Below are positions 31,484 to 39,836 of a stretch of DNA of 64,000 bases, piece after piece. Position 1 is the stretch's first letter; the number at the start of each line of letters is the position of its first letter. The notes beneath the pieces are model-generated. The model saw nothing but the letters and a program-made list of their open reading frames with translations. It made no database searches and had not been told where the DNA came from. Source of the stretch: ZC4RG35 sp036375695 (GTDB lineage Bacteria > Actinomycetota > Acidimicrobiia > Spongiisociales > ZC4RG35); NCBI GenBank assembly GCA_036375695.1, contig DASVBU010000007.1, positions 70,628 through 134,627 on the forward strand, given 5' to 3'. The translations under genes and the position numbers were made by a program.

Positions 31484-31554
31484 AGCGGGTGAAGGGAATC
31501 GAACCCTCGCCCCGAGCTTGGGAAGCTCGTGTTCTACCATTGAACTACACCCGC
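31484..31554 (-). tRNA. tRNA-Gly, anticodon CCC
   Basis: 71-nt cloverleaf. Acceptor GCGGGTG pairs with CACCCGC, discriminator T; D stem GTTC/GAAC; anticodon stem CGAGC/GCTCG around TTCCCAA, giving anticodon CCC; T arm GAGGG-TTCGATT-CCCTT. CCA is not encoded, which fits the cca gene in this window. A -10-like TAGAAT on the minus strand at 31570-31565 ends 10 bases upstream. Its 3' half is repeated twice immediately downstream. Confidence 0.96.
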
Positions 31555-31668
31555 GAGACTGCTCATTCTAGAGCCTGGCATGGGGTGTTCGTTCTGAGGT
31601 TCCAGCCCGCGCATGGACCGTGCCACCGGTCGGGTAAGGATGAGGCCCAAGATCCAAGGAGGCCTGTC

Positions 31669-32052
31669 GTGACCGGTCGAGTCGTCCATTTCGAGATCCC
31701 CTTCGACGATGGGGAGAGAGCACGCAACTTCTACGCGAGCGTCTTTGGTTGGCAGCTCGACGAGATGCCCGAGTTGAATTACACGATGGTGACGTCCGGG
31801 CCCAGCGGGGATCAGGGACCCACCGAGCCCGGCTTCATCAACGGCGGGATGACGCAACGCGACGAGAAGTTCCGGTCGCCGACCCTTGTGATCGACGTGC
31901 CCGACATCGACGAAGCACTCGCGGCAGTGGAAGAAGCAGGCGGTTCGGTCGTCAGCGGCCGCGACAAGGTCGGGGACATGGGGTTCTACGCATACTTCAC
32001 CGACCCAGAGGGCAACCTGCTCGGGCTCTGGGAGACAGCTTCCGCGAGCTGA
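31669..32052 (+). CDS. VOC (glyoxalase/bleomycin-resistance) family protein
   Basis: 127 residues, one vicinal-oxygen-chelate domain made of two babbab halves: VVHFEIPFDDGERARNFYAS, FGWQLDEMPELNYTM, then VIDVPDIDEALAAVEEAGG and YFTDPEGNLLGLWE. Metal-binding His and Glu positions (HFEI, LWET) are present. Substrate unknown; similar proteins are often annotated only as hydroxylase-like or glyoxalase-like. GTG at 31669 has AAGGAGG six bases upstream. It stands alone between the tRNA and the heme operon. Confidence 0.85.
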   Translation: MTGRVVHFEIPFDDGERARNFYASVFGWQLDEMPELNYTMVTSGPSGDQGPTEPGFINGGMTQRDEKFRSPTLVIDVPDIDEALAAVEEAGGSVVSGRDKVGDMGFYAYFTDPEGNLLGLWETASAS

Positions 32053-32248
32053 GCACGGGCGGCACGCCCGGTCGGCGTGTCGTGGCGTTGTTCCACCGCT
32101 CGCCCGCGGGCAGAAGACGAGGTGGCCTGCCGACAGCGTGTCGGATCGAATTCGACTCGCTGTCGATGGGGTCGGGTCGTACGTTCGACGATCCCCGACC
32201 TGACACATCGAACTGAGACTCACCACCTGTACGTTCGCCTTTCCCGGC
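32053..32248 (+). other. Gene-free stretch before the heme operon
   Basis: 196 bases (the last 36 may be the true hemA start region). A short GGGCG-GCA-CGCCC hairpin near 32057-32069 could end the VOC gene. A TCGAATTCGA palindrome lies at about 32147-32156. No clear promoter, riboswitch or tRNA-like structure is seen, though the operon promoter must be here. Confidence 0.35.
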
Positions 32249-33370
32249 GTGCCGGCGCAGCGCCGGGCCGAGTTGGCGCTCGTCGCCGACGCCCTCGAGG
32301 CTGCCCATCGCCGCCTGCGCGGTGCCGGCTTGGATGTGTTCATCCTCTCCACCTGTCTGCGTGTCGAGATCGCCGTCGCCGGGGAGGAGGATCTTCGCCC
32401 GACGCTCCGGGCCCTGTACGGCGAAACCGACGAACTGCTGGACCTGGCCAAGGTCCGGCACGACGAGGATGGGTTCTTCCATCTGTGCCGCGTCGCCTCC
32501 GGGCTCGAGTCCCCCGTCGTGGGCGAAGTAGAGGTGCTGGGTCAGTTTCGCTCGGCCCTGGCGGCGTTCCGCGACGCCCACACGGACTCGCACCGGCTGA
32601 GAGGGATCCTGGACGGAGCGGTCGCCGTCGCCCGGGCCGCACGCCGCCGCACCGGTATCTCTTCCCACGGTTATCTGGCCGCCCTGGCCGCCAGAGAGGT
32701 CCAACATCACGAGCGTGTCGCCATCCTGGGGGCAGGAGCCATGGCGCGGGCTGCGGCCGAAGCACTGGGGGACTCCGACGTGTCCGTCTTCTCACGCCGT
32801 GCCCTCCGGGTGGCGGGACACGACACCCGGCGGTGGGAAGACGCCCTGGAGGCACTCGCCACGTTCCCGACGGTCATCTCGACGGTTCCCGGAAACGGGG
32901 CCCCGTTCCCTGCCGAGCGGGTCTCGGCCGCACTCGCCTCGAGGCGTCATCCCCTCTTGCTCATCGATCTCGGCATGCCACCGGGCTTCACCCCCGCGCC
33001 CGACACTCCGGTCGTCGACTACCGGACGGTCGACGACGTGGCCGCCCGTGTCGACGCGCCGCCCTCGCCAGAGCTCCAGGCCGCCGTAACCGAGTTGGCC
33101 GGGAAGACCTGGAGGCGCATCTCCACGCCCGACCGCGCCAACTCCGTCATCGCAGGGATGGTGGACCAGGCCGAGTCGGCGGTGGCCGAGGAGGTGAGCC
33201 GGTTCGCCCGTCGTCTGGAGGCGGCCGACGACCCGGAGGCGGTCCTCCGCCAGCTGGCCCGCACGGTCGCACGGCGCATCCTCCATCGACCGATCTCCTA
33301 CATCAACGACACCGCCCGCTCCCAGGAAGCCCTCGACGTGCTGGCCGACGCGTTCGGGGTGGGCCCATGA
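32249..33370 (+). CDS. hemA: Glutamyl-tRNA reductase, divergent N-terminus
   Basis: First enzyme of the C5 route, reducing Glu-tRNA to glutamate semialdehyde. 373 residues from GTG 32249. Seen: ILSTCLRVEIAVAG (catalytic Cys kept; family consensus is STCNR), GLESPVVGEVEVLGQFRSAL, NADPH-binding VAILGAGAMARAAAEAL, and the C-terminal dimer helix. The N-terminus is odd. Reading frame upstream runs only to a TGA at 32201, and from CTG 32213 the residues RLTTCTFAFPGVPAQRRAEL align with the usual GLxHxTAPVExRE strand but lack its His. The start is therefore uncertain. hemC overlaps its stop. Confidence 0.88.
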   Translation: MPAQRRAELALVADALEAAHRRLRGAGLDVFILSTCLRVEIAVAGEEDLRPTLRALYGETDELLDLAKVRHDEDGFFHLCRVASGLESPVVGEVEVLGQFRSALAAFRDAHTDSHRLRGILDGAVAVARAARRRTGISSHGYLAALAAREVQHHERVAILGAGAMARAAAEALGDSDVSVFSRRALRVAGHDTRRWEDALEALATFPTVISTVPGNGAPFPAERVSAALASRRHPLLLIDLGMPPGFTPAPDTPVVDYRTVDDVAARVDAPPSPELQAAVTELAGKTWRRISTPDRANSVIAGMVDQAESAVAEEVSRFARRLEAADDPEAVLRQLARTVARRILHRPISYINDTARSQEALDVLADAFGVGP

Positions 33371-34227
33371 CGAAGGTGCGCATCGCCACACGGGGATCCC
33401 GACTGGCCCTCGCCCAGGCGAACCGGGTCGCCGACCTGCTCCGGTCGAGGGTCGGTGTCGACGAGGTCGAGCTGCTGGAGGTCCAGACCCTCGGCGACAG
33501 GGATCGGACCAGTTCGCTCACGGGGTTGACCGAGGTCGGTGCGTTCGTGCGCGCCGTCCAGGAGGCGGTGCTCGACGGGAGAGCCGACCTGGCCGTCCAC
33601 TCCCTGAAGGACCTTCCCGTCTCTCCAATGCACGGCCTCGAGCTCGTGGCGTTCCCGGAGCGCCGGTCGCCACGGGACGTCCTGATCGGAGTGACCCTCG
33701 ACGGACTGGCGTCCGGATCCCTCGTCGGGACTTCCAGCCCGCGGCGTGCGGCGCAGTTGACGGAGCTCCGCCCCGATCTCAGACCCGTGCCCATCCGGGG
33801 AAACGTCGACACGCGTCTGGCCAAGGTGGCGACCGGGAGTCCGGCCGCCGCCATCCTCGCCGAGGCAGGGCTGGAACGGCTGGGCAGAGAGGACGCTGTC
33901 GCCGAGCGTTTCCACACCGAGCGGATGGTGCCCGCCCCCGGCCAGGGGGCGTTGGCGGTGGAGGCGGCACTCGGCACCGCAGGCGCCGAGTTGGGGGCGC
34001 AGCTCGACGACCCTTCCCTTCGCCCGCTCCTCGATGCGGAGCGACTCCTCCTGGCCGAGACCGGCGCCGGGTGCAGGTCGGCGCTGGGGGCGTTGGCAGA
34101 GTGGGACGGCCGGAAGATGCGGCTCACCTGTTTCGTCTCCGACGAGAGGGGCAGTCGGCGAGCGGTCGTGTCCGGAGAGTCACCCGAGGAGATCGTGGCC
34201 GGGGCACGGGAGGAGCTGGGTCTGTGA
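33367..34227 (+). CDS. hemC: Hydroxymethylbilane synthase
   Basis: Porphobilinogen deaminase, joining four PBG units. 286 residues: IATRGSRLALAQANRVADLL, VGAFVRAVQEAVLDGRADLA then VHSLKDLP, GTSSPRRAAQL, PIRGNVDTRLAKV and the dipyrromethane-cofactor Cys in GAGCRSALGA. All conserved Arg and Asp positions are present. ATG overlaps the hemA stop (ATGA) and its stop overlaps hemD (GTGA). Confidence 0.96.
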   Translation: MTKVRIATRGSRLALAQANRVADLLRSRVGVDEVELLEVQTLGDRDRTSSLTGLTEVGAFVRAVQEAVLDGRADLAVHSLKDLPVSPMHGLELVAFPERRSPRDVLIGVTLDGLASGSLVGTSSPRRAAQLTELRPDLRPVPIRGNVDTRLAKVATGSPAAAILAEAGLERLGREDAVAERFHTERMVPAPGQGALAVEAALGTAGAELGAQLDDPSLRPLLDAERLLLAETGAGCRSALGALAEWDGRKMRLTCFVSDERGSRRAVVSGESPEEIVAGAREELGL

Positions 34228-34898
34228 GGCGGGTGGCGATCACGACCGACAGCTTCGAAGCAGCGGCTGCATGGTTCACCGCCAGCGGGCTGGCGCCGGT
34301 GCGGCTGCCGTGCATCCGGGTCGAGACCGCCCCGGAACAGGTGCTGGGGAAGGTTCGACGCGAGGCCGCCACGGCGGACCTGGTGCTGATCACATCTGCC
34401 CGCACCGTCGACGTGCTGTGGAGTGAGGCCCCCATGCCCACGCTGCCGGTGGCGGCCGTCGGAGAGGCAACGGCGAGGGCCGTCGAAGCGGCCGGCGGGC
34501 GGGTGAGATTCATCGGCTCGGGAGGTCTCGCCGACCTGGTCGCGGAGCTGCAGACGGCTCTGCCGCTCGGGCGGGTCGTGGTCCCCTGTGCGGCCGGCTC
34601 GGATCCCGAACCGCTCGAGCGAATCGATTCCGACGGGACCGAGATCGTCCCCTTCGAGGTCTACCGGACCGTCCCCATCGCCCCCGACCTCGAGCCGGTG
34701 GACGCAGTGGCATTCGCATCCCCGTCCGCGGTGGAGGGCTGGCGGATGTCCCGCACACTCGACGGCCTGGTGGTGGGAGCCATCGGTCACACGACCGCGG
34801 CGGCGGTGGCGGGCCACCAACCCCTCGTCGTGCCTTCCCGTCCGTCCCATCGCTCCCTGGCCGAGAGCCTGGCCCGGTTCCTGGAGGTGCCGGTGTGA
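34224..34898 (+). CDS. hemD: Uroporphyrinogen-III synthase
   Basis: 224-residue two-domain HemD that closes hydroxymethylbilane to uroporphyrinogen III. The family has little sequence conservation; visible anchors are VAITTDSFEAAAAWFTASGL, DLVLITSARTVDVL, VAAVGEATARAVEAAGG, VAFASPSAVEGW and VGAIGHTTAAAV. Position between hemC and hemB supports the call. No methyltransferase (CobA) domain is fused. GTG start at 34224. Confidence 0.9.
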   Translation: MRRVAITTDSFEAAAAWFTASGLAPVRLPCIRVETAPEQVLGKVRREAATADLVLITSARTVDVLWSEAPMPTLPVAAVGEATARAVEAAGGRVRFIGSGGLADLVAELQTALPLGRVVVPCAAGSDPEPLERIDSDGTEIVPFEVYRTVPIAPDLEPVDAVAFASPSAVEGWRMSRTLDGLVVGAIGHTTAAAVAGHQPLVVPSRPSHRSLAESLARFLEVPV

Positions 34899-35875
34899 CC
34901 TTCCCCACCGTCCGTCCCCGACGTCTGAGGATGCGCGAGGCCCTGCGCCGGATCGTCGCCGAGACCCGTCTCCATCCCTCGCGCATGGTCCTCCCCGTGT
35001 TCGTCGTCGATGGGGAGGCCGTGCGGGCGCCGATCGAGTCGATGCCTGGCCACGCCCAGCTCTCGGTCGACCAGGTGGTCCTGGTCGCCAAGGAGGCCGA
35101 GTCGCTCGGGATCGGGGGGTTGCTGTTCTTCGGCATCCCGTCCTATAAGGACGAGTCCGGCTCCTCGGCGTGGGATCCCCGTGGCCCGGTGCCGAGGGCC
35201 ATCGAGGCGGTGGCGGGTTCCGCTCCCGACCTTGTGCGCTGGGCCGACGTGTGCCTGTGCGAGTACACGACCCACGGTCACTGCGGGCCCGTCAGCGACG
35301 GCGTGGTGGACAACGACGCCGCCCTGCCGCTCCTCGCCCGTACCGCGGTCACCTATGCCGAGGCCGGAGCCGATGTCGTCGCCCCGTCGGACATGATGGA
35401 CGGGCGGGTCGGCATCATCCGAGCCGAGCTCGATGCCGCCGGCCTCGAGCACACCGTCATCTGCTCGTACGCGGTCAAGTACGCCTCCGCCTATTACGGG
35501 CCCTTCCGGGACGCCGCCGGCTCCACACCAGCCTTTGGTGACCGCCGCACCCACCAGATGGATCCGCCCAACGTGCGGGAGGCGCTCCGCGAGGCCCGCC
35601 TCGACGTGGAGGAAGGGGCGGACATGGTCATGGTCAAACCGGCCGGGCCCTACCTGGACGTCGTCAGGGCGGTGGCGGAGCGGTCCGAGGTGCCGGTGGC
35701 GGCCTACCAGGTGTCGGGCGAGTTCGCCATGATCGAGGCCGCCGGTGGGCGGGGCTGGGTCGACCGGGACCTCGTGATGATGGAGTCGCTGACCGGGATC
35801 GCCCGCTCCGGCGCCGACGTCATCGTCACCTACTTCGCTCTCGATGCCGCCCGCATCCTGGGGGGATCCCGATGA
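34895..35875 (+). CDS. hemB: Porphobilinogen synthase
   Basis: Condenses two 5-aminolevulinate molecules. 326 residues. The Zn-type active-site cluster VCLCEYTTHGHCG with three Cys is present, as are the two Schiff-base lysines in SYAVKYASAYYGPFRDAAG and MVMVKPAGPYLDVV, and VAPSDMMDGRVG. GTG overlaps the hemD stop and the gene overlaps hemL by 4 bases. Confidence 0.97.
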   Translation: MTFPTVRPRRLRMREALRRIVAETRLHPSRMVLPVFVVDGEAVRAPIESMPGHAQLSVDQVVLVAKEAESLGIGGLLFFGIPSYKDESGSSAWDPRGPVPRAIEAVAGSAPDLVRWADVCLCEYTTHGHCGPVSDGVVDNDAALPLLARTAVTYAEAGADVVAPSDMMDGRVGIIRAELDAAGLEHTVICSYAVKYASAYYGPFRDAAGSTPAFGDRRTHQMDPPNVREALREARLDVEEGADMVMVKPAGPYLDVVRAVAERSEVPVAAYQVSGEFAMIEAAGGRGWVDRDLVMMESLTGIARSGADVIVTYFALDAARILGGSR

Positions 35876-37170
35876 CCTCGCCCGTTTCCCGTGTCCGATC
35901 GGAGGAGTGGTTCGCCCGGGCAGTCGACGTCATGCCCGGAGGCGTCAACTCCCCGGTGCGCGCCTTCGGGGCGGTGGGCGGCACCCCACCGTTCGTGGAA
36001 TCGGCCGCAGGCGCCCACCTGCGCACCGTCGACGGCGACGAGTTCGTCGACTTCATCGCCTCTTGGGGGGCGTTGATACTCGGACACGCCCATCCAGCGA
36101 TCGTCGACGCGTTGGCCCGCGCCGCGGCTGGAGGCACGTCGTACGGCCTGCCCACCCTCGCCGAGGTGGAGCTGGCGGAGCTCATCTGCTCGCTCGTGCC
36201 GTCGGTCGAGGTGGTCCGGATGGTCAACTCCGGGACCGAGGCGACCGCGTCCGTGCTCCGCATCGCCCGCGCCGTCACCGGTCGGTCCGCGGTCGTCAAG
36301 TTCGATGGCTGCTATCACGGCCACAGCGACTCCTTCCTGGTCAAGGCCGGATCCGGGTTGGCGACGTTCGGGGAGCCGTCGAGCCCGGGCGTCCCGTCCG
36401 CCGTCGTCTCCGACACCAGGGTCGCCCGGTACAACGACCTCGATTCGGTGGCCGATTGCCTCGCCGACTCGCAGGTGGCGGCGGTGATCGTGGAGCCTGT
36501 CGCCGGGAACATGGGGTGCGTCCCGCCAGCCCCGGAGTTTCTGCCCGGGTTGCGCCGGCTCTGCGACGAGCACGGCACGCTCCTCGTCTTCGACGAGGTC
36601 ATGACCGGGTTCCGGGTCGCTCTCGGCGGGGCCCAGCAGCGCTACGAGGTCACACCCGACCTCACCGCCCTGGGCAAAGTGGTGGCAGGTGGCGCCCCCG
36701 GAGCCGCATACGGGGGCCGGTCGGACCTCATGCGGAGCGTGGCTCCCGACGGGCCCGTGTATCAGGCGGGGACACTCGCCGGCAATCCCCTCGTCACCAC
36801 CGCCGGCCTGGTCACGCTGCGGTATCTCGTCGACCACGCCGACCTCTATCAGGGCTTCGACACCGCAGGAGAGATGGTCGCCGCACGGCTCGACGACGTG
36901 TTCACGCGTCTCGGGCGACCCGGGACGGTCACCCACGTCGGCGGGATGCTCGGCGTCTTCCTCGGCATCGACGCCGCGCGAGACTGGGACGACGTTGCCG
37001 GAGTGGACCGCGAGTGGTTCGGCCGCTTCTTCCACGCCGCCCTCGAGCGAGGAGTCATGCTCCCTCCGTCGCCGTTCGAGGCCTGGTTCCTGATGGAGGC
37101 CCATCTCGACGGCGCCCTCGATCGGGCCCTCGATGCCCTGGTCGAGGCACTGGAGGTGAGCGCCCCATGA
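35872..37170 (+). CDS. hemL: Glutamate-1-semialdehyde 2,1-aminomutase
   Basis: PLP enzyme making 5-aminolevulinate, the second C5 step. 432 residues: VMPGGVNSPVRAFGAVGGTP, MVNSGTEATASVLRIARAVT, FDGCYHGHSDSFLVKAGSG, the metal/PLP Asp in LLVFDEVMTGFRVA, and the PLP lysine in LTALGKVVAGGAPG. All residues expected for GSAM rather than ordinary class III aminotransferases are present. Coupled by ATGA to hemB and hemE. Confidence 0.96.
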   Translation: MTSPVSRVRSEEWFARAVDVMPGGVNSPVRAFGAVGGTPPFVESAAGAHLRTVDGDEFVDFIASWGALILGHAHPAIVDALARAAAGGTSYGLPTLAEVELAELICSLVPSVEVVRMVNSGTEATASVLRIARAVTGRSAVVKFDGCYHGHSDSFLVKAGSGLATFGEPSSPGVPSAVVSDTRVARYNDLDSVADCLADSQVAAVIVEPVAGNMGCVPPAPEFLPGLRRLCDEHGTLLVFDEVMTGFRVALGGAQQRYEVTPDLTALGKVVAGGAPGAAYGGRSDLMRSVAPDGPVYQAGTLAGNPLVTTAGLVTLRYLVDHADLYQGFDTAGEMVAARLDDVFTRLGRPGTVTHVGGMLGVFLGIDAARDWDDVAGVDREWFGRFFHAALERGVMLPPSPFEAWFLMEAHLDGALDRALDALVEALEVSAP

Positions 37171-38183
37171 GGCTCACGGCCGCCCTGCGCGGGGAACCAC
37201 TCGACCGGCCCCCGATCTGGTTCATGCGCCAGGCCGGTCGCTACCTCCCCGAGTACAGGGAGCTGCGCCTGCGACACTCGTTCGCCGAGGCGATGCGCTC
37301 CGCGGACGTCGCCACCGAGATCACCCTCCAGCCGCTGCGCCGTTTCCCGCTCGACGCCGCCATCGTCTTCGCCGACATCATGACTCCGCTGGCGGGAATG
37401 GGTGTCGAGGTCGGGTTCGATCCGGGGCCACGTCTCCGACCCCTCGGCCTGGAGGAGGTGGCCCGGCTGCCTGACTTCGACCCGACGGCGGTGCATCACG
37501 TGGCTGAGACCGTCAGCCGGGTGCGGGCCGCGGCAGCCCAGGATGTAGCCGTCATCGGGTTCGCCGGGGGCCCGGCGACCGTCCTCGCCTATCTCCTGGA
37601 GGGCTCCGGTTCCCGTCAGTTCCCCCGCTTCCGGAAGGCCCTGGTGACCCCGGGGGTCGACCTCCCCCTCGCCCACCTGGCAGAGATGACCCGCAGATAC
37701 CTGCAGCTCCAGGTGGAGGCCGGAGCCGACGTGGTGCAACTGTTCGACAGCTGGGCGGGCGTGGCGTCCCTCGACGTGTTCCGCCGCCACGTCGTGCCCG
37801 CGGCCCGTGCCGCCCTGGCCGGGCTGGGGGTCCCGACCATCTACTTCGCGCCTGATGCCACGCACCTCCTGGAGGCGATGCCGGAGATCGGTGCCACCGC
37901 CTACGGCGTCGACTGGCGACTGCCCATCGACGAGGCGTGGGGGCGTCTCGGCGGCGCCCATCCGGTGCAGGGCAACCTCGATCCAGCGGTCCTCCTCACC
38001 GACCCCGAGACCGTCGTCGCCGCCACGGCCGAGGTGCTGGAACGAGCCTCCGACCTGGCCGGCCACGTCTTCAACCTCGGTCACGGAATCCTCCCCGACA
38101 CACCCCTCGAGAACGTCGCCGCCATGGTCGACACGGTGGTGGGTCTGGACCGATCCGCAATCACGACGAAAGGAGCGATGTGA
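37167..38183 (+). CDS. hemE: Uroporphyrinogen decarboxylase
   Basis: Removes four carboxyls from uroporphyrinogen III to give coproporphyrinogen III. 338 residues with RPPIWFMRQAGRYLPEYREL, VFADIMTPLAGMG with the catalytic Asp, GFAGGPATVLAYLLEG, VVQLFDSWAG and VFNLGHGILPDTPLENV. Normal length. The stop overlaps the chdC GTG. Confidence 0.97.
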   Translation: MRLTAALRGEPLDRPPIWFMRQAGRYLPEYRELRLRHSFAEAMRSADVATEITLQPLRRFPLDAAIVFADIMTPLAGMGVEVGFDPGPRLRPLGLEEVARLPDFDPTAVHHVAETVSRVRAAAAQDVAVIGFAGGPATVLAYLLEGSGSRQFPRFRKALVTPGVDLPLAHLAEMTRRYLQLQVEAGADVVQLFDSWAGVASLDVFRRHVVPAARAALAGLGVPTIYFAPDATHLLEAMPEIGATAYGVDWRLPIDEAWGRLGGAHPVQGNLDPAVLLTDPETVVAATAEVLERASDLAGHVFNLGHGILPDTPLENVAAMVDTVVGLDRSAITTKGAM

Positions 38184-38932
38184 GCGCCCCCGAGACCCTC
38201 GAGGGCTGGTACGCCCTCCACGACTTCCGCGAGATCGACCGGTCCGCATGGCATGCGGCCACCCCCGAGACACGGGAGAAGGCACTCGCCGAGGCCGGAG
38301 ACCTGCTCGAGGCGTTCTCCCGCGTCGACGACGGCGGCGAAGGCCGCAGCGTCGCCTACGCGGTGCTCGGACACAAGGCGGACCTGCTGATGTTCCACCT
38401 CCGGCCCGAAGTCGGTCAGCTCTCCGAGCTGGAGCAAGCCTTCGACCGCACCCTCCTCGGGGCGATGACCACTCGCCCCTACTCCTACCTGTCGGTCATC
38501 GAGGTCAGCCGCCACGGGGCGCCGGAAGGGGCCGTGGAGAACATCGAGGCCAGCCCGTACATCCAGGCGCGCCTCCGACCCGAGATCCCCGAGCACAGCC
38601 GGTTCATCTGCTTCTACCCGATGAGCAAGAAGCGGCACCTCACCGACAACTGGTACTCGCTCACCGCCGGCGAGCGGGCTGACCTGATGCGGGAGCACGG
38701 GCGGACCGGCCGCAAGTACGCCGGAAAGGTGACCCAGATCGTCACCGGCTCGATGGGCCTCGACGACTGGGAGTGGGGGGTGACGCTCTTCGCCGACGAC
38801 CCCCTGCAATTCAAGAAGCTCGTCTACGAGATGCGCTTCGACGAGGTCAGCGCCCGCTTCGCGGAGTTCGGCCCGTTCTACGTCGGAGAGAAGGTGGAGC
38901 CCGAGGACATGAGGAGGTTGCTGGGTGAGTGA
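38180..38932 (+). CDS. chdC: Coproheme decarboxylase (HemQ)
   Basis: Last step of the coproporphyrin-dependent pathway: two oxidative decarboxylations of coproheme to heme b. 250 residues of the chlorite-dismutase fold: ETLEGWYALHDFREIDRSAW, YSYLSVIEVSRHG, FICFYPMSKKRHLTDNWYSL (Tyr and Lys/Arg substrate region), and REHGRTGRKYAGKVTQIVTG followed by GLDDWEWGVTLFADD with the proximal His. The presence of this gene shows the non-classical heme branch. GTG has AGGAG just upstream and overlaps hemE. Confidence 0.95.
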   Translation: MSAPETLEGWYALHDFREIDRSAWHAATPETREKALAEAGDLLEAFSRVDDGGEGRSVAYAVLGHKADLLMFHLRPEVGQLSELEQAFDRTLLGAMTTRPYSYLSVIEVSRHGAPEGAVENIEASPYIQARLRPEIPEHSRFICFYPMSKKRHLTDNWYSLTAGERADLMREHGRTGRKYAGKVTQIVTGSMGLDDWEWGVTLFADDPLQFKKLVYEMRFDEVSARFAEFGPFYVGEKVEPEDMRRLLGE

Positions 38933-39836
38933 GAGGAAGAGAGGCGTGTTCCTGGTCGGCTTCGGAGGCCCTGAGTCCCTGGAGGAGGTGCCGCCGTTCG
39001 TGGAAAGCGTCCTGGGGCGCACCCCGCCCGAGCACGTCACCAAGGCCGCCATCGAGCGCTACCGGACCATCGGGGGAGGGTCGCCGCTGCCGGCCACGAC
39101 ACGGCGCCAGGCCCAGCTCGTCGGTGAGGAGCTGAAGCGCCGGGGCCACGACGTAGGGGTGTACGTCGGCATGCTCCACGCCGACCCCACCATCCCCACC
39201 GCCGCCGACCGGATCGTCGCCGACGGGATCCGGGACGTCACCGTCGTCAGTCTCGCACCCTACCGGTGCGAGGTCTCCACCGATGCCTATGAGGAGGCGG
39301 CCCGATCGGCCCTGACCGATCGCGTCGACGCCCTGCGGTTCACGCCGGACTGGAACCTGGCTCCGCGCTACTTGGAGGGTCTCGCCGACATGCTCTCCGC
39401 AGCCCTGCGGGAGGCCCCGCCGGGCACTCCGGTCATCTTCGCCGCCCACAGCCTCCCGCAGCGGATGATCGATCAGGGAGACCCCTACGTCGAGCAACTG
39501 ACGGCCACCACGAAGGAGGTGGCCTCCCGTCTCGGTCTCACCGACTGGCATCTCGCCTTCCAGAGCGTCTCGGGCGCGGCGCGGGAGCCCTGGATCGGAC
39601 CGTCGGTGGAGGAGGTGATGGACGCGGTGAAGGCGGGTGGGGCGGCGGCCGTGATGATCGACCCGGTCGGCTTCATCGCCGACCACGTCGAGACGCTCTA
39701 CGACAACGACGTCGAGCACCGGCGGCACGCGGCGGAGGTCGGTCTCGACTTCCATCGTTGCCGGTGTCTCAACGACCATCCCGCCCTCATCGACGCGCTG
39801 TGTGACGTCGTCGAGGCCGCCATCGAAGGTGCCTGA
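38925..39836 (+). CDS. cpfC: Coproporphyrin III ferrochelatase
   Basis: Inserts iron into coproporphyrin III (HemH family). 303 residues: VFLVGFGGPESLEEVPPFVE, GMLHADPTI, SLAPYRCEVSTDAYEEA, FAAHSLPQRM (catalytic His), and GFIADHVETLYDNDVE (catalytic Glu). A Cys-containing C-terminal HRCRCLNDHP suggests a possible [2Fe-2S] cluster site as seen in actinobacterial enzymes; only two of the usual Cys are obvious. GTG lies 8 bases inside chdC. Confidence 0.94.
   Translation: MSERKRGVFLVGFGGPESLEEVPPFVESVLGRTPPEHVTKAAIERYRTIGGGSPLPATTRRQAQLVGEELKRRGHDVGVYVGMLHADPTIPTAADRIVADGIRDVTVVSLAPYRCEVSTDAYEEAARSALTDRVDALRFTPDWNLAPRYLEGLADMLSAALREAPPGTPVIFAAHSLPQRMIDQGDPYVEQLTATTKEVASRLGLTDWHLAFQSVSGAAREPWIGPSVEEVMDAVKAGGAAAVMIDPVGFIADHVETLYDNDVEHRRHAAEVGLDFHRCRCLNDHPALIDALCDVVEAAIEGA

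Noticed and set aside
31297..31521. Three near-identical direct repeats resembling a tiny CRISPR array
   Set aside because: The repeats are exact tRNA-Gly 3' halves, the spacers differ greatly (75 and about 30 bases), one spacer is a hairpin repeat, and no cas genes are present.
32077..33366. Long open frame continuing upstream from hemC, giving a 716-codon reading
   Set aside because: Its upstream part is a Pro/Arg-rich shadow of hemA in another frame; hemC starts at ATG 33367 with a 4-base overlap.
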